64,000 nt of DNA from assembly GCA_964500805.1 (NCBI GenBank), contig CAZCQH010000002.1:62001-126000 (forward strand). Reading direction: 5' to 3'. Position numbers and translations under genes: made by a program. The notes below the pieces were generated by a model. It searched no databases. It was not told the DNA's origin and saw only the letters and a list, made by a program, of their open reading frames with translations. Origin of the DNA: Ga0077555 sp964500805 (GTDB taxonomy: Bacteria; Pseudomonadota; Alphaproteobacteria; Rhizobiales; Hyphomicrobiaceae). Of the stretch, positions 51,941 through 60,161 are shown in pieces (the stretch's first letter is position 1; each line of letters begins with the position of its first letter).

Positions 51941-54199
51941 CTATCGGAAAAGATAGATTGGGCTCGACCACGCCCGGTGACCATCCTCTTGCCAAACCCT
52001 GACGAAGAGCCGGGCATCGCCCTTCGCCGGCAGCTTGACGCGCCGCGACACATGCACCCGCGTCTCGGTCATCTTGTCTGGCAACCGATAGAGCTTGACC
52101 GCGCGCTCCAGACCGCCTGCTGAGAAGATGTGCGGCTCGATCCCCAATGATGCGATGTCACGTGCACCGCGCACATGCCTGGTCTCGAATGAGAGTCGCC
52201 CCGCGGTGCCATCGGCGAGCCAGATGTCTATGCCGCCATGGTTGCCGGTGGTCACCGCTTTCCAAGCGAGGCCCGATGCGTTCTGCCGCTGCAAGCCACG
52301 GTCGAGATTCCAATTGTTGAAGACGCTGGCCCGTGCGATGGCATTGCCTTCGATGGCGAGGCCGCCATCCCAAGTCGTCGTGCGCGCCCGGCCACGATAC
52401 TCGGCGCCCTCGTAAACGATGCGCACCCGCCCGCCCAGATCGCCAATGCCGAAAGGGCGGATCGTCTGCAGGACTTTGTCGCCATCCATCAGGTCGACGC
52501 GCTCGAGAGGAGCCGAGCCCACGATCTCGACCTTGAGCTCCACCTCGTCCTCGGCGACGCAGGCGATGTCACCCATTGTCAATTGTCGGGTCACCTTGGA
52601 TCGTGCGTCTTCGAATACGGCCGGATCGCGAAGGAAGAGCGTCGCATCCTGCCGTGTGCGCACCTGAACGCCGAGCAGCATGCGGTTGCCGGTCGTCGCA
52701 AAATGATGCCTCCGCCGCATGCACTCGAATATGGTGTCCCGGTCAAGCTTCGGTGCGATGTGGCAGGTCAGTCCGCCGTAGCTGCCGAAGAACGAGGCGC
52801 CAGGATAGCAGGCGCCGGGCCGACCCTTGTGTCCGTCCGAATTGGCGACGATGCCGACGCGATACTCCTTCTCGAACGCGTCCCAAACGATCCACTCGAA
52901 TGTGCCCCAGGCCGAGTGCACTTCGACGGCGGTCTCGAGCCGACCGTCATGCGCGTAAGTCACATCCGCGTAGCGTCCGCCAACGTGCGCCATCACCACG
53001 CAATCGCGTCCGTCCAACTTTTTGAAGAGATCGTGCGCAGTGTGTGCGTCCGTCGCCTCGTCAACTCCATCAACAGCATCGAAAATCTGCGCATGGCTCG
53101 AGCGATGGATGGTCTCACCCTCGCACCGGAAGTGCACATTGCGATCGCCTCCGACGGCAGTGTTGGCGCTCCACTCATAGCCCGGGATGCAGACGAACCG
53201 TCCGGGCTGATCGAACTCGCGCGTCAGCTGATTGAGCTCGCGCCAGAACTGGCCGGTAATCTGGAAGTCGTTGCCCTGGTGTCCCATCACATCCAGGAAA
53301 GCCTTGTCGCGCCCGAACAGAAAATAATCGCGTGCGCTGTTGGTGCCGAGCGTCTCGTCGGATTGGCCGTGCGTGTCGCCCCAGAAGTGCACGTCCGGTG
53401 CATCGTGGGTCACGACGCGAAGTGGATTGGTCCGACAAATCAGCGCGCCGGCGTCATCCAGAACGTCGATGGCAAAGGTGCCCGGTTGCCGCGCGATGAG
53501 ACCTTCAGCCAGCGCCGCGAAGCGGCCTTTCTCGAAACGCAGCGTTCCCGGCAATCCATCGATAGGGCTCGTCGGCGCAAGTTGAAGGGCACGTTCCACA
53601 AGGTTCGACGGGTTGCCCCATTTGTCGTCTGCCTTGATGGCCAGGCGAAAGGGTTCGCCTGCCCGTACCATCGTCGGCAGAACCGCGCGCCATTGCACAC
53701 CGGGGCCGGGGACGATGTTGATCGCGGGGCTAGTCGGCAGTGCCACGTAATCGTAGGTCGCGATGGCATCGGTGAAGACGCGGAATTGGAACTCGCGCTC
53801 GCAATAGGTCTGCACGCGAATGCCTGGAGAACCCTGCCGCTGGTCGCCGAACCTGATGGTGATCGTGTCGCCTGGCCTCAAGAAATGCTTCATCACGCCG
53901 ACGTAGAGCGACCGGCTCCATGGCCGGATGTTTCGCTTGAACTCCCACTTGAGCTCGAGCGTCGCTCCGTTCGAGGCCTCGGCCGTGGTATAGCCCAGCG
54001 CCTGCGGATCATCGAACTGTACCGGGCCGAAGTCGGTCGCGAAGCGAAAGCCGATTTTGATCGAGCCGGTATCGTCGACGCCGAAACGGCCAGCCGTATA
54101 AACGAGCGTGAACGACTGCAGCGATCCAGCTTCGATGTCTCCCGAAGGCGTCAGTGTGGCGGCGCCCATGTGCTCTGGGCGGTAATCGGAATACGGCAA
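51941..54199 (-). CDS. DUF3604-family protein with PHP-like metal site
   Basis: The 752-aa protein belongs to DUF3604. The N-terminal ~270 residues are beta-rich. The central part has PHP-like metal-binding segments: VHFWGDTHGQSDETLG, MGHQGNDFQ, VVMAHVGGRYADV, VEVHSAWGTFEW and IVANSDGHKGRPGA. A C-terminal beta domain follows. Members are presumed metal-dependent phosphoesterases or related hydrolases, often near catabolic genes; no reaction is proven for this one. There is no signal peptide. It is transcribed on the same strand as the Nudix gene 21 bases downstream. Confidence 0.82.
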   Translation of the reverse strand: MPYSDYRPEHMGAATLTPSGDIEAGSLQSFTLVYTAGRFGVDDTGSIKIGFRFATDFGPVQFDDPQALGYTTAEASNGATLELKWEFKRNIRPWSRSLYVGVMKHFLRPGDTITIRFGDQRQGSPGIRVQTYCEREFQFRVFTDAIATYDYVALPTSPAINIVPGPGVQWRAVLPTMVRAGEPFRLAIKADDKWGNPSNLVERALQLAPTSPIDGLPGTLRFEKGRFAALAEGLIARQPGTFAIDVLDDAGALICRTNPLRVVTHDAPDVHFWGDTHGQSDETLGTNSARDYFLFGRDKAFLDVMGHQGNDFQITGQFWRELNQLTREFDQPGRFVCIPGYEWSANTAVGGDRNVHFRCEGETIHRSSHAQIFDAVDGVDEATDAHTAHDLFKKLDGRDCVVMAHVGGRYADVTYAHDGRLETAVEVHSAWGTFEWIVWDAFEKEYRVGIVANSDGHKGRPGACYPGASFFGSYGGLTCHIAPKLDRDTIFECMRRRHHFATTGNRMLLGVQVRTRQDATLFLRDPAVFEDARSKVTRQLTMGDIACVAEDEVELKVEIVGSAPLERVDLMDGDKVLQTIRPFGIGDLGGRVRIVYEGAEYRGRARTTTWDGGLAIEGNAIARASVFNNWNLDRGLQRQNASGLAWKAVTTGNHGGIDIWLADGTAGRLSFETRHVRGARDIASLGIEPHIFSAGGLERAVKLYRLPDKMTETRVHVSRRVKLPAKGDARLFVRVWQEDGHRAWSSPIYLFR

Positions 54200-54348
54200 G
54201 TACGGCTCCTACCCCTTCACTTTCGAAAAGAGGTAACTCCCGAATTGCTTTCGTGCCAACGAAAACATCGTGAAGCGTCCGCCATGCCATTGCGCGCGGC
54301 ACAACCTAATGGCGCAACACCCCGCCGGGCGACCTCCGCTGCGGCAGA

Positions 54349-54618
54349 TCAATGCAACTGAAAATGGCCATCCCGGAACATGATCTCGCGCGGATGGATC
54401 AGTCGCGCATGCGCCACGCGGATTTGATGCAGCGGGCCCTCAATGTTTTTGTGCCAGAACTCGAGAAACTGATGCAGGCGTGGAAAGCGCGGATGCAGAT
54501 CATAGTCCTGCCAAACATACGTTTGGAGCAATTCGGGATGGTCTGGCAGACGATACGTGATCTCAGCTGTGGTCAGGCTGTATCCGGCCAGCTGTCGGCG
54601 GAAATCGCGATCAACCAT
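54349..54618 (-). CDS. usg: Usg-family protein
   Basis: The 89-aa protein reads FRRQLAGYSLTTAEITYRLPDHPELLQTYVWQDYDL-type sequence across its first half, with HPRFPRLHQFLEFWHKNIEGPL after. This matches Usg, a small conserved alphaproteobacterial protein first noted beside trp genes; its function is unknown. GAGGAG before ATG 54618 is a strong ribosome-binding site. No trp gene lies beside it here. Confidence 0.85.
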   Translation of the reverse strand: MVDRDFRRQLAGYSLTTAEITYRLPDHPELLQTYVWQDYDLHPRFPRLHQFLEFWHKNIEGPLHQIRVAHARLIHPREIMFRDGHFQLH

Positions 54619-54837
54619 TCAGGTCTCCTCTATAGTCGAGATCCAACTGGTCCAACGAGATTAATGCTGAGTCGGATCCTCACAACAACAAATTCATATG
54701 TTTCAAGGTGTTGGCAGCATCTCTAGCTGGCTGCTAGCGACATGCGTCTAGTCTGGAATGTCGGCAGATAGCCAAACAAAATCACGTCTCGAGATGCAGG
54801 CATTATCGAGGCTCGCGCAAAAGCCAGTAACCCAATT

Positions 54838-54887
54838 TGCAAATGCGTTTGCATTCCGCGAGGGATGCCCTAATAAGGCAATGCAAA
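54838..54887. promoter_or_regulatory. Palindrome and half-site upstream of the H-NS-like gene
   Basis: TGCAAATGCGTTTGCA at 54838-54853 is a perfect palindrome with 6-bp arms. A further ATGCAAAT lies at 54880-54887, about 70 bases before the H-NS-like start. They may be operator sites or autoregulatory sites. The rest of the 333-base gap (54619-54951) holds no gene. Confidence 0.4.
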
Positions 54888-54951
54888 TTACAATCGAGAA
54901 GCCCCATGCTGTGGGCACCTGAAAACCGTAACGCAATGAAAGGTTCGCTGA

Positions 54952-55278
54952 ATGGCCTCGATCAATGTCGATAAGCTCAACCTGAAAGAGCTGCTCGATC
55001 TGGAGGTGAAGGTGAAGAAAGCCATCGCTTCCGCCCAAGCGCGCGAAAAGGACGAATTCAAGGCAGAAATGAAGGCGATGGCCGCTAAGCGTGGGCTTTC
55101 GATTGAGGAGATTTTCGGCGGCGTTCGCGGCGGCAAGGGCGGCAAAGGTGGCAAAGTCGCGATCAAGTACCGTAATCGCGACAATCCGAGCGAAACGTGG
55201 ACTGGCCGTGGGCGTCAGCCGAAGTGGCTTGCCGCTGCCTTGAAAAAGGGCGCCAAGGTTCAGGACTTCCTGATCTGA
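54952..55278 (+). CDS. H-NS/HvrA-family nucleoid-associated protein
   Basis: The 108-aa protein has an N-terminal coiled oligomerisation segment (LNLKELLDLEVKVKKAIASAQ) and the C-terminal H-NS DNA-binding motif: YRNRDNPSETWTGRGRQPKWL. A flexible Gly/Lys linker with a KGGKGGK repeat joins them. Such proteins bind AT-rich DNA minor grooves and silence genes, including horizontally acquired ones; HvrA in Rhodobacter controls photosynthesis and nitrogen genes. AAAGG precedes ATG 54952. The gene has its own promoter region with a palindrome. Confidence 0.88.
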   Translation: MASINVDKLNLKELLDLEVKVKKAIASAQAREKDEFKAEMKAMAAKRGLSIEEIFGGVRGGKGGKGGKVAIKYRNRDNPSETWTGRGRQPKWLAAALKKGAKVQDFLI

Positions 55279-55634
55279 TCTGCGAAACCAGCTTTTCTCA
55301 AGAGGCCTGCGCTCATTCGCGGGCCTGCTTTCTATGTGCGCTAGGTAATATTTCCAATTTGATTTCGCCAGCCTGGCGCGCTGTCAAAAAGCACGGCGAA
55401 CTCTTTGCAAGACCGACTTTATAATTGCACATCGCGCCTCTGATGCTCAGCACCCGATCGGCTCCAGTCATAAATGAAATTCAGGCTCATGGACGCTAAG
55501 TTGCTGATCGTCTGGTATGTTGGCGCCGGCGGCATCAAATTGCTGATTATTACGAATTCCTGCGCGCGGATTCGCCTTCCCGCGGCTGCGAGGAGCGAGG
55601 CCCATCAGCTCTGTGGCGCTGGCAATAGGCAATT

Positions 55635-55661
55635 TTAGCACTCTGTGCTTGACAGTGCTAA
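55635..55661. promoter_or_regulatory. CIRCE element (HrcA operator) upstream of groEL
   Basis: TTAGCACTC (55635-55643), a 9-base spacer and CAGTGCTAA (55653-55661) match CIRCE (TTAGCACTC-N9-GAGTGCTAA) with one changed base in the right arm. The element overlaps the -35 hexamer of the groEL promoter, where HrcA binding would block RNA polymerase. Confidence 0.85.
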
Positions 55662-55677
55662 TGATGGTTCGCATATA
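55649..55677 (+). promoter_or_regulatory. Sigma-70-type promoter of groEL
   Basis: TTGACA (55649-55654) and CATATA (55672-55677) are 17 bases apart. The -35 lies within the CIRCE element. The single CIRCE mismatch (G to C) is exactly the C of TTGACA, so the -35 consensus may have been favoured over operator symmetry. Confidence 0.65.
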
Positions 55678-55856
55678 CCGGACGGCGCTGCGGGAGGGCA
55701 CCGGACGTGCTCTTAAACCCTCGCGGCTGACCAGAACGGGAACAATGAGGTTGATCCGCTTTCGATTGATCTAAACGTCGTTCCGGGCCCGGCCATTCGC
55801 CGGTCACCGATCACAGGTCGAACCCTTCATCGTCACTTAGCCAGGAGCTCCATCAT

Positions 55857-57506
55857 ATGGCAGCAAAAGACGTCCGCTTTGCACAAGACGCACGCGAAAG
55901 AATGCTTCGTGGCGTCGACATTCTCGCCAATGCCGTGCGCGTCACGCTTGGACCCAAGGGTCGGAACGTTGTGCTCGAGAAATCGTTCGGCGCTCCTCGG
56001 ATCACCAAGGACGGCGTCACGGTCGCGAAAGAGATCGAGCTCGACGACAAGTTTGAGAACATGGGCGCACAGATGGTGCGCGAGGTGGCCTCGAAGACGG
56101 CTGACCAGGCCGGCGACGGCACCACGACGGCAACGGTCCTCGCGCACGCGATCGTTCGCGAAGGAGCCAAGTCGGTTGCGGCCGGCTCAAATCCCATGGA
56201 TCTGCGTCGCGGCGTTGAAAAGGCGGTCGCAGCGGTTGTCGAGGAGCTGAAGACCAAAGCCAAGAAAGTCACGTCAAACGAGGAGATCGCGCAGGTCGGC
56301 ACCATTTCGGCCAACGGCGACGAAGAGGTTGGCAAAATCATTGCCCAAGCCATGAAGAGAGTCGGCAATGAGGGCGTCATCACGGTTGAGGAGGCTAAGA
56401 GCCTCGAGACCGAGCTCGATATCGTTGAAGGCATGCAGTTCGATCGTGGCTACATATCGCCTTACTTCATCACCAACGCCGACAAGATGACGACGGAGCT
56501 CGAGAGCCCCTACATCCTTATCCACGAGAAGAAACTCACCGGCCTGCAACCGATGCTGCCGCTGCTCGAGGCCGTGGTTCAGTCTACGCGCCCGCTGCTC
56601 ATAATCGCGGAAGAGGTCGAAGGCGAGGCTCTCGCCACGCTCGTTGTCAACAAGCTGCGCGGCGGCTTGAAGGTCGCGGCCGTTAAAGCGCCGGGCTTTG
56701 GCGATCGTCGCAAGGCGATGCTCGAGGACATCGCGGTTCTGACCGGGGGCCAGGTGATCAGCGAGGATCTCGGCATCAAGCTCGAGAACGTGACGCTCAA
56801 CATGCTCGGTCGTTGCAAGCGCGTCTCGATCGACAAGGACAACACGACGATCGTCGACGGCACCGGCAAGAAGACCGATATCGAGGCGCGCATCAAGCAG
56901 ATCAAAGCGCAGATCGAGGAGACCACGTCGGACTACGACCGCGAGAAACTGCAGGAACGTCTGGCGAAACTCGCAGGCGGTGTCGCCGTGATCAAAGTCG
57001 GCGGCGCAACGGAAGTCGAGGTGAAGGAACGCAAGGACCGCGTAGATGACGCGCTACACGCAACGCGTGCGGCAGTCGAGGAAGGCATCGTTCCCGGCGG
57101 TGGCGTCGCGCTGCTGCGCGCTGTCTCGGCTCTCGACCGTCTGCGTGCCGAGAATGAGGACCAGAAGGTCGGCGTGCAAATCGTGCGCAAGGCGCTGCAG
57201 TCACCAGCGCGCCAGATCTTCAACAACGCTGGCGAGGACGGCTCCGTCATCGTCGGGAAGATCATGGAGAATGCGAAGTACGGCTACGGCTACAACGCAC
57301 AGACCGGCGAGTATGGCGACCTCATTGCCGAGGGAGTCATCGATCCTGCCAAAGTCGTGCGCTGCGCTCTGCAGGATGCGGCCTCTGTTGCCGGCCTTCT
57401 GATCACGACCGAGGCCATGGTCGCCGATGCGCCCAAGAAGGACTCGCCGATGCCGGCGATGCCGGGCGGCGGTGGTATGGGCGGCATGGGTGGCATGGAC
57501 TTCTAA
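55857..57506 (+). CDS. groEL: Chaperonin GroEL (60-kDa subunit)
   Basis: The 549-aa protein is a full GroEL: VTLGPKGRNVVLEKSFG, the ATP site AGDGTTTATVLAHAIV, the hinge and apical segments, VKAPGFGDRRKAMLEDI, GVAVIKVGGATEVEVKE, and a GGMGGMGGMDF C-terminal tail. It folds proteins with GroES in the cytoplasm. Unusually no groES precedes it; the co-chaperonin must be encoded elsewhere. CCAGGAG before ATG 55857 is a strong site. A CIRCE/promoter pair drives it and a hairpin follows. Confidence 0.97.
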   Translation: MAAKDVRFAQDARERMLRGVDILANAVRVTLGPKGRNVVLEKSFGAPRITKDGVTVAKEIELDDKFENMGAQMVREVASKTADQAGDGTTTATVLAHAIVREGAKSVAAGSNPMDLRRGVEKAVAAVVEELKTKAKKVTSNEEIAQVGTISANGDEEVGKIIAQAMKRVGNEGVITVEEAKSLETELDIVEGMQFDRGYISPYFITNADKMTTELESPYILIHEKKLTGLQPMLPLLEAVVQSTRPLLIIAEEVEGEALATLVVNKLRGGLKVAAVKAPGFGDRRKAMLEDIAVLTGGQVISEDLGIKLENVTLNMLGRCKRVSIDKDNTTIVDGTGKKTDIEARIKQIKAQIEETTSDYDREKLQERLAKLAGGVAVIKVGGATEVEVKERKDRVDDALHATRAAVEEGIVPGGGVALLRAVSALDRLRAENEDQKVGVQIVRKALQSPARQIFNNAGEDGSVIVGKIMENAKYGYGYNAQTGEYGDLIAEGVIDPAKVVRCALQDAASVAGLLITTEAMVADAPKKDSPMPAMPGGGGMGGMGGMDF

Positions 57507-57537
57507 ACCAACCCGTCCCGTAGAGGTTTGAAACGAT

Positions 57538-57569
57538 GAAGCCCCGGAGCGTGGGTTCTCCGGGGCTTC
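57538..57569 (+). terminator. Hairpin terminator after groEL
   Basis: GAAGCCCCGGAG (57538-57549) and CTCCGGGGCTTC (57558-57569) form a perfect 12-bp stem with an 8-base loop, 32 bases after the groEL stop. There is no strong U-run, as is frequent in Alphaproteobacteria. The remaining ~250 bases to 57821 show no gene. Confidence 0.65.
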
Positions 57570-57821
57570 GTCTGACGAAAAATGAATTTTGGCCTAATCT
57601 TAACGGCCTGATGCATCCTGTCCCGGTGGTGCGCAGAAGCCAATGTGAATAATTCAGTCATCGGGGTGAGGCGGCTGTCAGTTGCCTACAAGACACCTGA
57701 TCAGCAAACCTTTTTATTTCTTTTTGTCGAACCGTTGGTCATCATTGGGCGCCAGGGTAGCAGTCGCTGTCAAAATGGTGGCAGCTCTACGCAGTCCACC
57801 ACGGGAAATTAGAACTAAGCG

Positions 57822-58646
57822 ATGGATATCGAGATCAGCAGCGGCAGTCGGACCCGCTTGCGCAACGATGTGGCCGCGCATCGGGCCGGGCTTTCGGTCA
57901 CCGACCGAGCCTATGCCGAGGAAGTTCTTGACGTATCGCTCAACACTTTGAAGAAGATACTCAATCCAAAGGATCGAACGCCGCTTGTCCTGAAGCGCAA
58001 GACGTTCGTATCGATCTGCAGGAATGCCGGACTGATCCCCGCCACCTATGGTATCGAGCTAAAGCTTTCCAGCCGCGCTACGCCCTATGGATCGTACGGC
58101 CGGGACGAATACAGCTATCTCGAAGGCACCTACATCATATATCGCCGCTCGTTCCTGACTGCCGAGCACATCGTGCAAGGCGGATTGGAAATCGCATGGA
58201 ATGACCGCGAGCACTGCCTCACATTTCTGGAGCATCATAGCTATCTGACCGATTCAGGCGTTCCCTACGAGGCTAGCTACCGTGGCCACGTCCATATTCG
58301 CAGGGGCCATAACATTCTCGGCTTCGTGATGTTGCAGGACGGCGAGGCGCGCCTGACCCTCGTCAACGCGCCGGATCGGCCGCCGGCCAACCAGCCGGCC
58401 AGACAACGCTCCAAGGCCCGTGGCGCCATTCTCACGTTTGGAAATCCGCGCGACTTCTATCAGCCAATCATATCGGCTGTGGCAATGGAATGGGTCTCCG
58501 ACAAGACGGGCGGAAACTTGGGTCCGCTGTGCAAGACTTTGAAGCGCGGTACGGCCGAGTACACGCGCATTGCCGGCGAGCTGAAACATGCCGAAGATCA
58601 AACCGTCGTCAAGACGCCCCTGATGTGGCGCAAGTTCCAGGAGTGA
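57822..58646 (+). CDS. HTH-like regulator with unnamed C-terminal domain, copy 2
   Basis: The 274-aa protein has an N-terminal helix-turn-helix-like segment (AYAEEVLDVSLNTLKKIL). Its C-terminal domain is shared with the protein at 48694-49512. Matching points are YLEGTYIIYRRSF, a central LEIAWND / IDWDD stretch, HVHIRRGHNILGFVMLQDG, ARGAILTF and DFYQPIISAVAMEW. The HTH parts differ, so target sites probably differ. The ribosome-binding site at ATG 57822 is weak. It follows groEL but is separated by a terminator. A hairpin at 58804-58828 ends the unit. Confidence 0.68.
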   Translation: MDIEISSGSRTRLRNDVAAHRAGLSVTDRAYAEEVLDVSLNTLKKILNPKDRTPLVLKRKTFVSICRNAGLIPATYGIELKLSSRATPYGSYGRDEYSYLEGTYIIYRRSFLTAEHIVQGGLEIAWNDREHCLTFLEHHSYLTDSGVPYEASYRGHVHIRRGHNILGFVMLQDGEARLTLVNAPDRPPANQPARQRSKARGAILTFGNPRDFYQPIISAVAMEWVSDKTGGNLGPLCKTLKRGTAEYTRIAGELKHAEDQTVVKTPLMWRKFQE

Positions 58647-59254
58647 GCCGCCACGCGCGCGTGCCCTGTCTGCGATTGTATCCAGGTACACCGACACTTC
58701 TGGCAAACTCCGGTCTCTCAAGGTCACGCTCGATAAGCGCGTGCGGCTTTCGAGTGTGACCTCGAAAACCGAACAGCGGGGATGTGAGTGCCGCAAACAG
58801 AACGAGCCCGGAGATGACCTCCGGGCTCGCAATGCTGGGTGAGGCGTTCCATTGGCGCGGTGAGTATGGCAGCAAGCCGCTGCTTCTGCACTGAACGACG
58901 CGCGTCGTGCCTCGTTCGCATTTTGATTTCGGCTTGAGTAATCGGTTTCGCGCACTCGATGCAGGCCCGTCGCTCCATTGCGATCATGGGCAGACACACA
59001 TCGAGCCGTAACGCACCGCCGCTACTCAGCCGACAACCTTTCAGATTGTCCCTTCTTGCGCCGTCCCTCGTGAGCCTGTTGCTCTGCAGGACGGCCCGGG
59101 ACTGCCCGGAGGAGTCATTTTCTTAGGCCTCCTTTCATCGCTGAGCTACAAATCAAACATAATTCCGCGAGCCAAAATCAGCAAGTGCGCTAGCATGCAA
59201 AATCGATCACATTTCGCGACAAATGCGCCAATTTGCTCGCTGCGCTCGACGCGC
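58647..59254. other. Long intergenic region after the second HTH regulator
   Basis: No confident gene is seen in these 608 bases. A minus-strand frame ending at 58724 includes CIECAKPI, which hints at half of a zinc ribbon, but no second Cys pair of the right form follows and the terminator hairpin lies inside it. Apart from that hairpin I see no organised signal. Confidence 0.4.
58804..58828. terminator. Hairpin after HTH regulator
   Basis: GAGCCCGGAG (58804-58813) pairs with CTCCGGGCTC (58819-58828) around a 5-base loop, a perfect 10-bp stem about 160 bases after the stop of the HTH regulator. No U-run follows. Confidence 0.5.
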
Positions 59255-60124
59255 TCACACGCCTGGTGCGACGAGCCGACGAATGGTGCGGATCGGTTCG
59301 CCGGCACGTCTGCTGCGCTCGGCAGCGGTGACGAGCGGCTCGACGATGACCGACATGTGATGCGCGTTGGCGTGGATCATGAGCATGCTGTCGACCATGA
59401 TGCCGATGTGCCCGCGCCAGCACACAAGGTCACCACGCTCGAGACCTTCGAGATCGTTAGAGATTGGCACGGGATTGCCGAGCCCCTGCTGCATGTCGCT
59501 ATCGCGCGGTGCCTTCCGACCGGCCGCCTCGAGCGAGAGCTGGACAAGGCCCGAGCAGTCAAGACCAACGCGGCTGCGGCCTGCCCAAAGGTAGGGTACG
59601 CCGATGAAGCGCTCCGCCACTTCGACAAAATCTTGCGCTGGCCGGTCGAGCGGCGCCAAGTGACGGCCGACGACGAAGTGTCCTGACTTGAGCCGCGCGA
59701 ACCTCTCGTCTTGCAGTTCGACGGCAACCTCGGAGCCGAGTGAGAGATGCATCAGCGGCGGCGCCTTGATGTTGGGCTCGGGGTAGACGAACGTCGCCAA
59801 CGCAGCGACGCGATGGGTTGGCTCGATGATGGAGCGGGAGAGCGCATCGGCCGGCACGTAGCCGACATAGCCATCGCGTTCGAGCTGCGCCCACGCCCAG
59901 CCATCGGCTGTATCGAAAACGCTGAGGCGTTCGCCCATCAGCACCTCGTTCTCGATCGGCGCGCCAGGCTGAGGATGCGATTTCAGCGGCGCGATCGGGC
60001 GGACAAGCTGGTAGCGCACGCCAGCCGCATAGCGCGGCGCCTTGACCTGGCCGCGCAGGCGCTCGTCCGCGAGATCCGGACGGATTGCGTTGACGCGGCG
60101 GTCGAGCATCATCGTTTCGGTCAT
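59255..60124 (-). CDS. NlpC/P60-family peptidoglycan peptidase with SH3-like domain
   Basis: The 289-aa protein has an SH3-like segment (GERLSVFDTADGWAWAQLERDGYVGYV in parts). The NlpC/P60 cysteine peptidase follows: VPYLWAGRSRVGLDCSGLVQ with the catalytic Cys, and GDLVCWRGHIGIMV with the His. Such enzymes cut D-Glu-mDAP or similar bonds in cell-wall peptides. There is no signal peptide, so it may act on recycled muropeptides in the cytoplasm, as do YkfC-type enzymes. ATG 60124 lies 37 bases after the M17 aminopeptidase stop; a shared role in peptide recycling is likely. Confidence 0.87.
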   Translation of the reverse strand: MTETMMLDRRVNAIRPDLADERLRGQVKAPRYAAGVRYQLVRPIAPLKSHPQPGAPIENEVLMGERLSVFDTADGWAWAQLERDGYVGYVPADALSRSIIEPTHRVAALATFVYPEPNIKAPPLMHLSLGSEVAVELQDERFARLKSGHFVVGRHLAPLDRPAQDFVEVAERFIGVPYLWAGRSRVGLDCSGLVQLSLEAAGRKAPRDSDMQQGLGNPVPISNDLEGLERGDLVCWRGHIGIMVDSMLMIHANAHHMSVIVEPLVTAAERSRRAGEPIRTIRRLVAPGV

Positions 60125-60161
60125 CGGCCGGATCCCGCGGATCGAAGCGGGCCTCCTCGCG

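Larger units (their letters stand above)
55279..55856. other. Intergenic region between hns-like gene and groEL, with no groES
   Basis: These 578 bases hold the CIRCE element and promoter (55635-55677) and an untranslated leader of about 170 bases. No groES frame is found on either strand. Confidence 0.6.

Noticed and set aside
58724..58999. Minus-strand frame containing CIECAKPI, like a DksA zinc finger
   Set aside because: Only one Cys pair is present, the terminator hairpin lies inside the frame, and the rest shows no DksA helix pattern.
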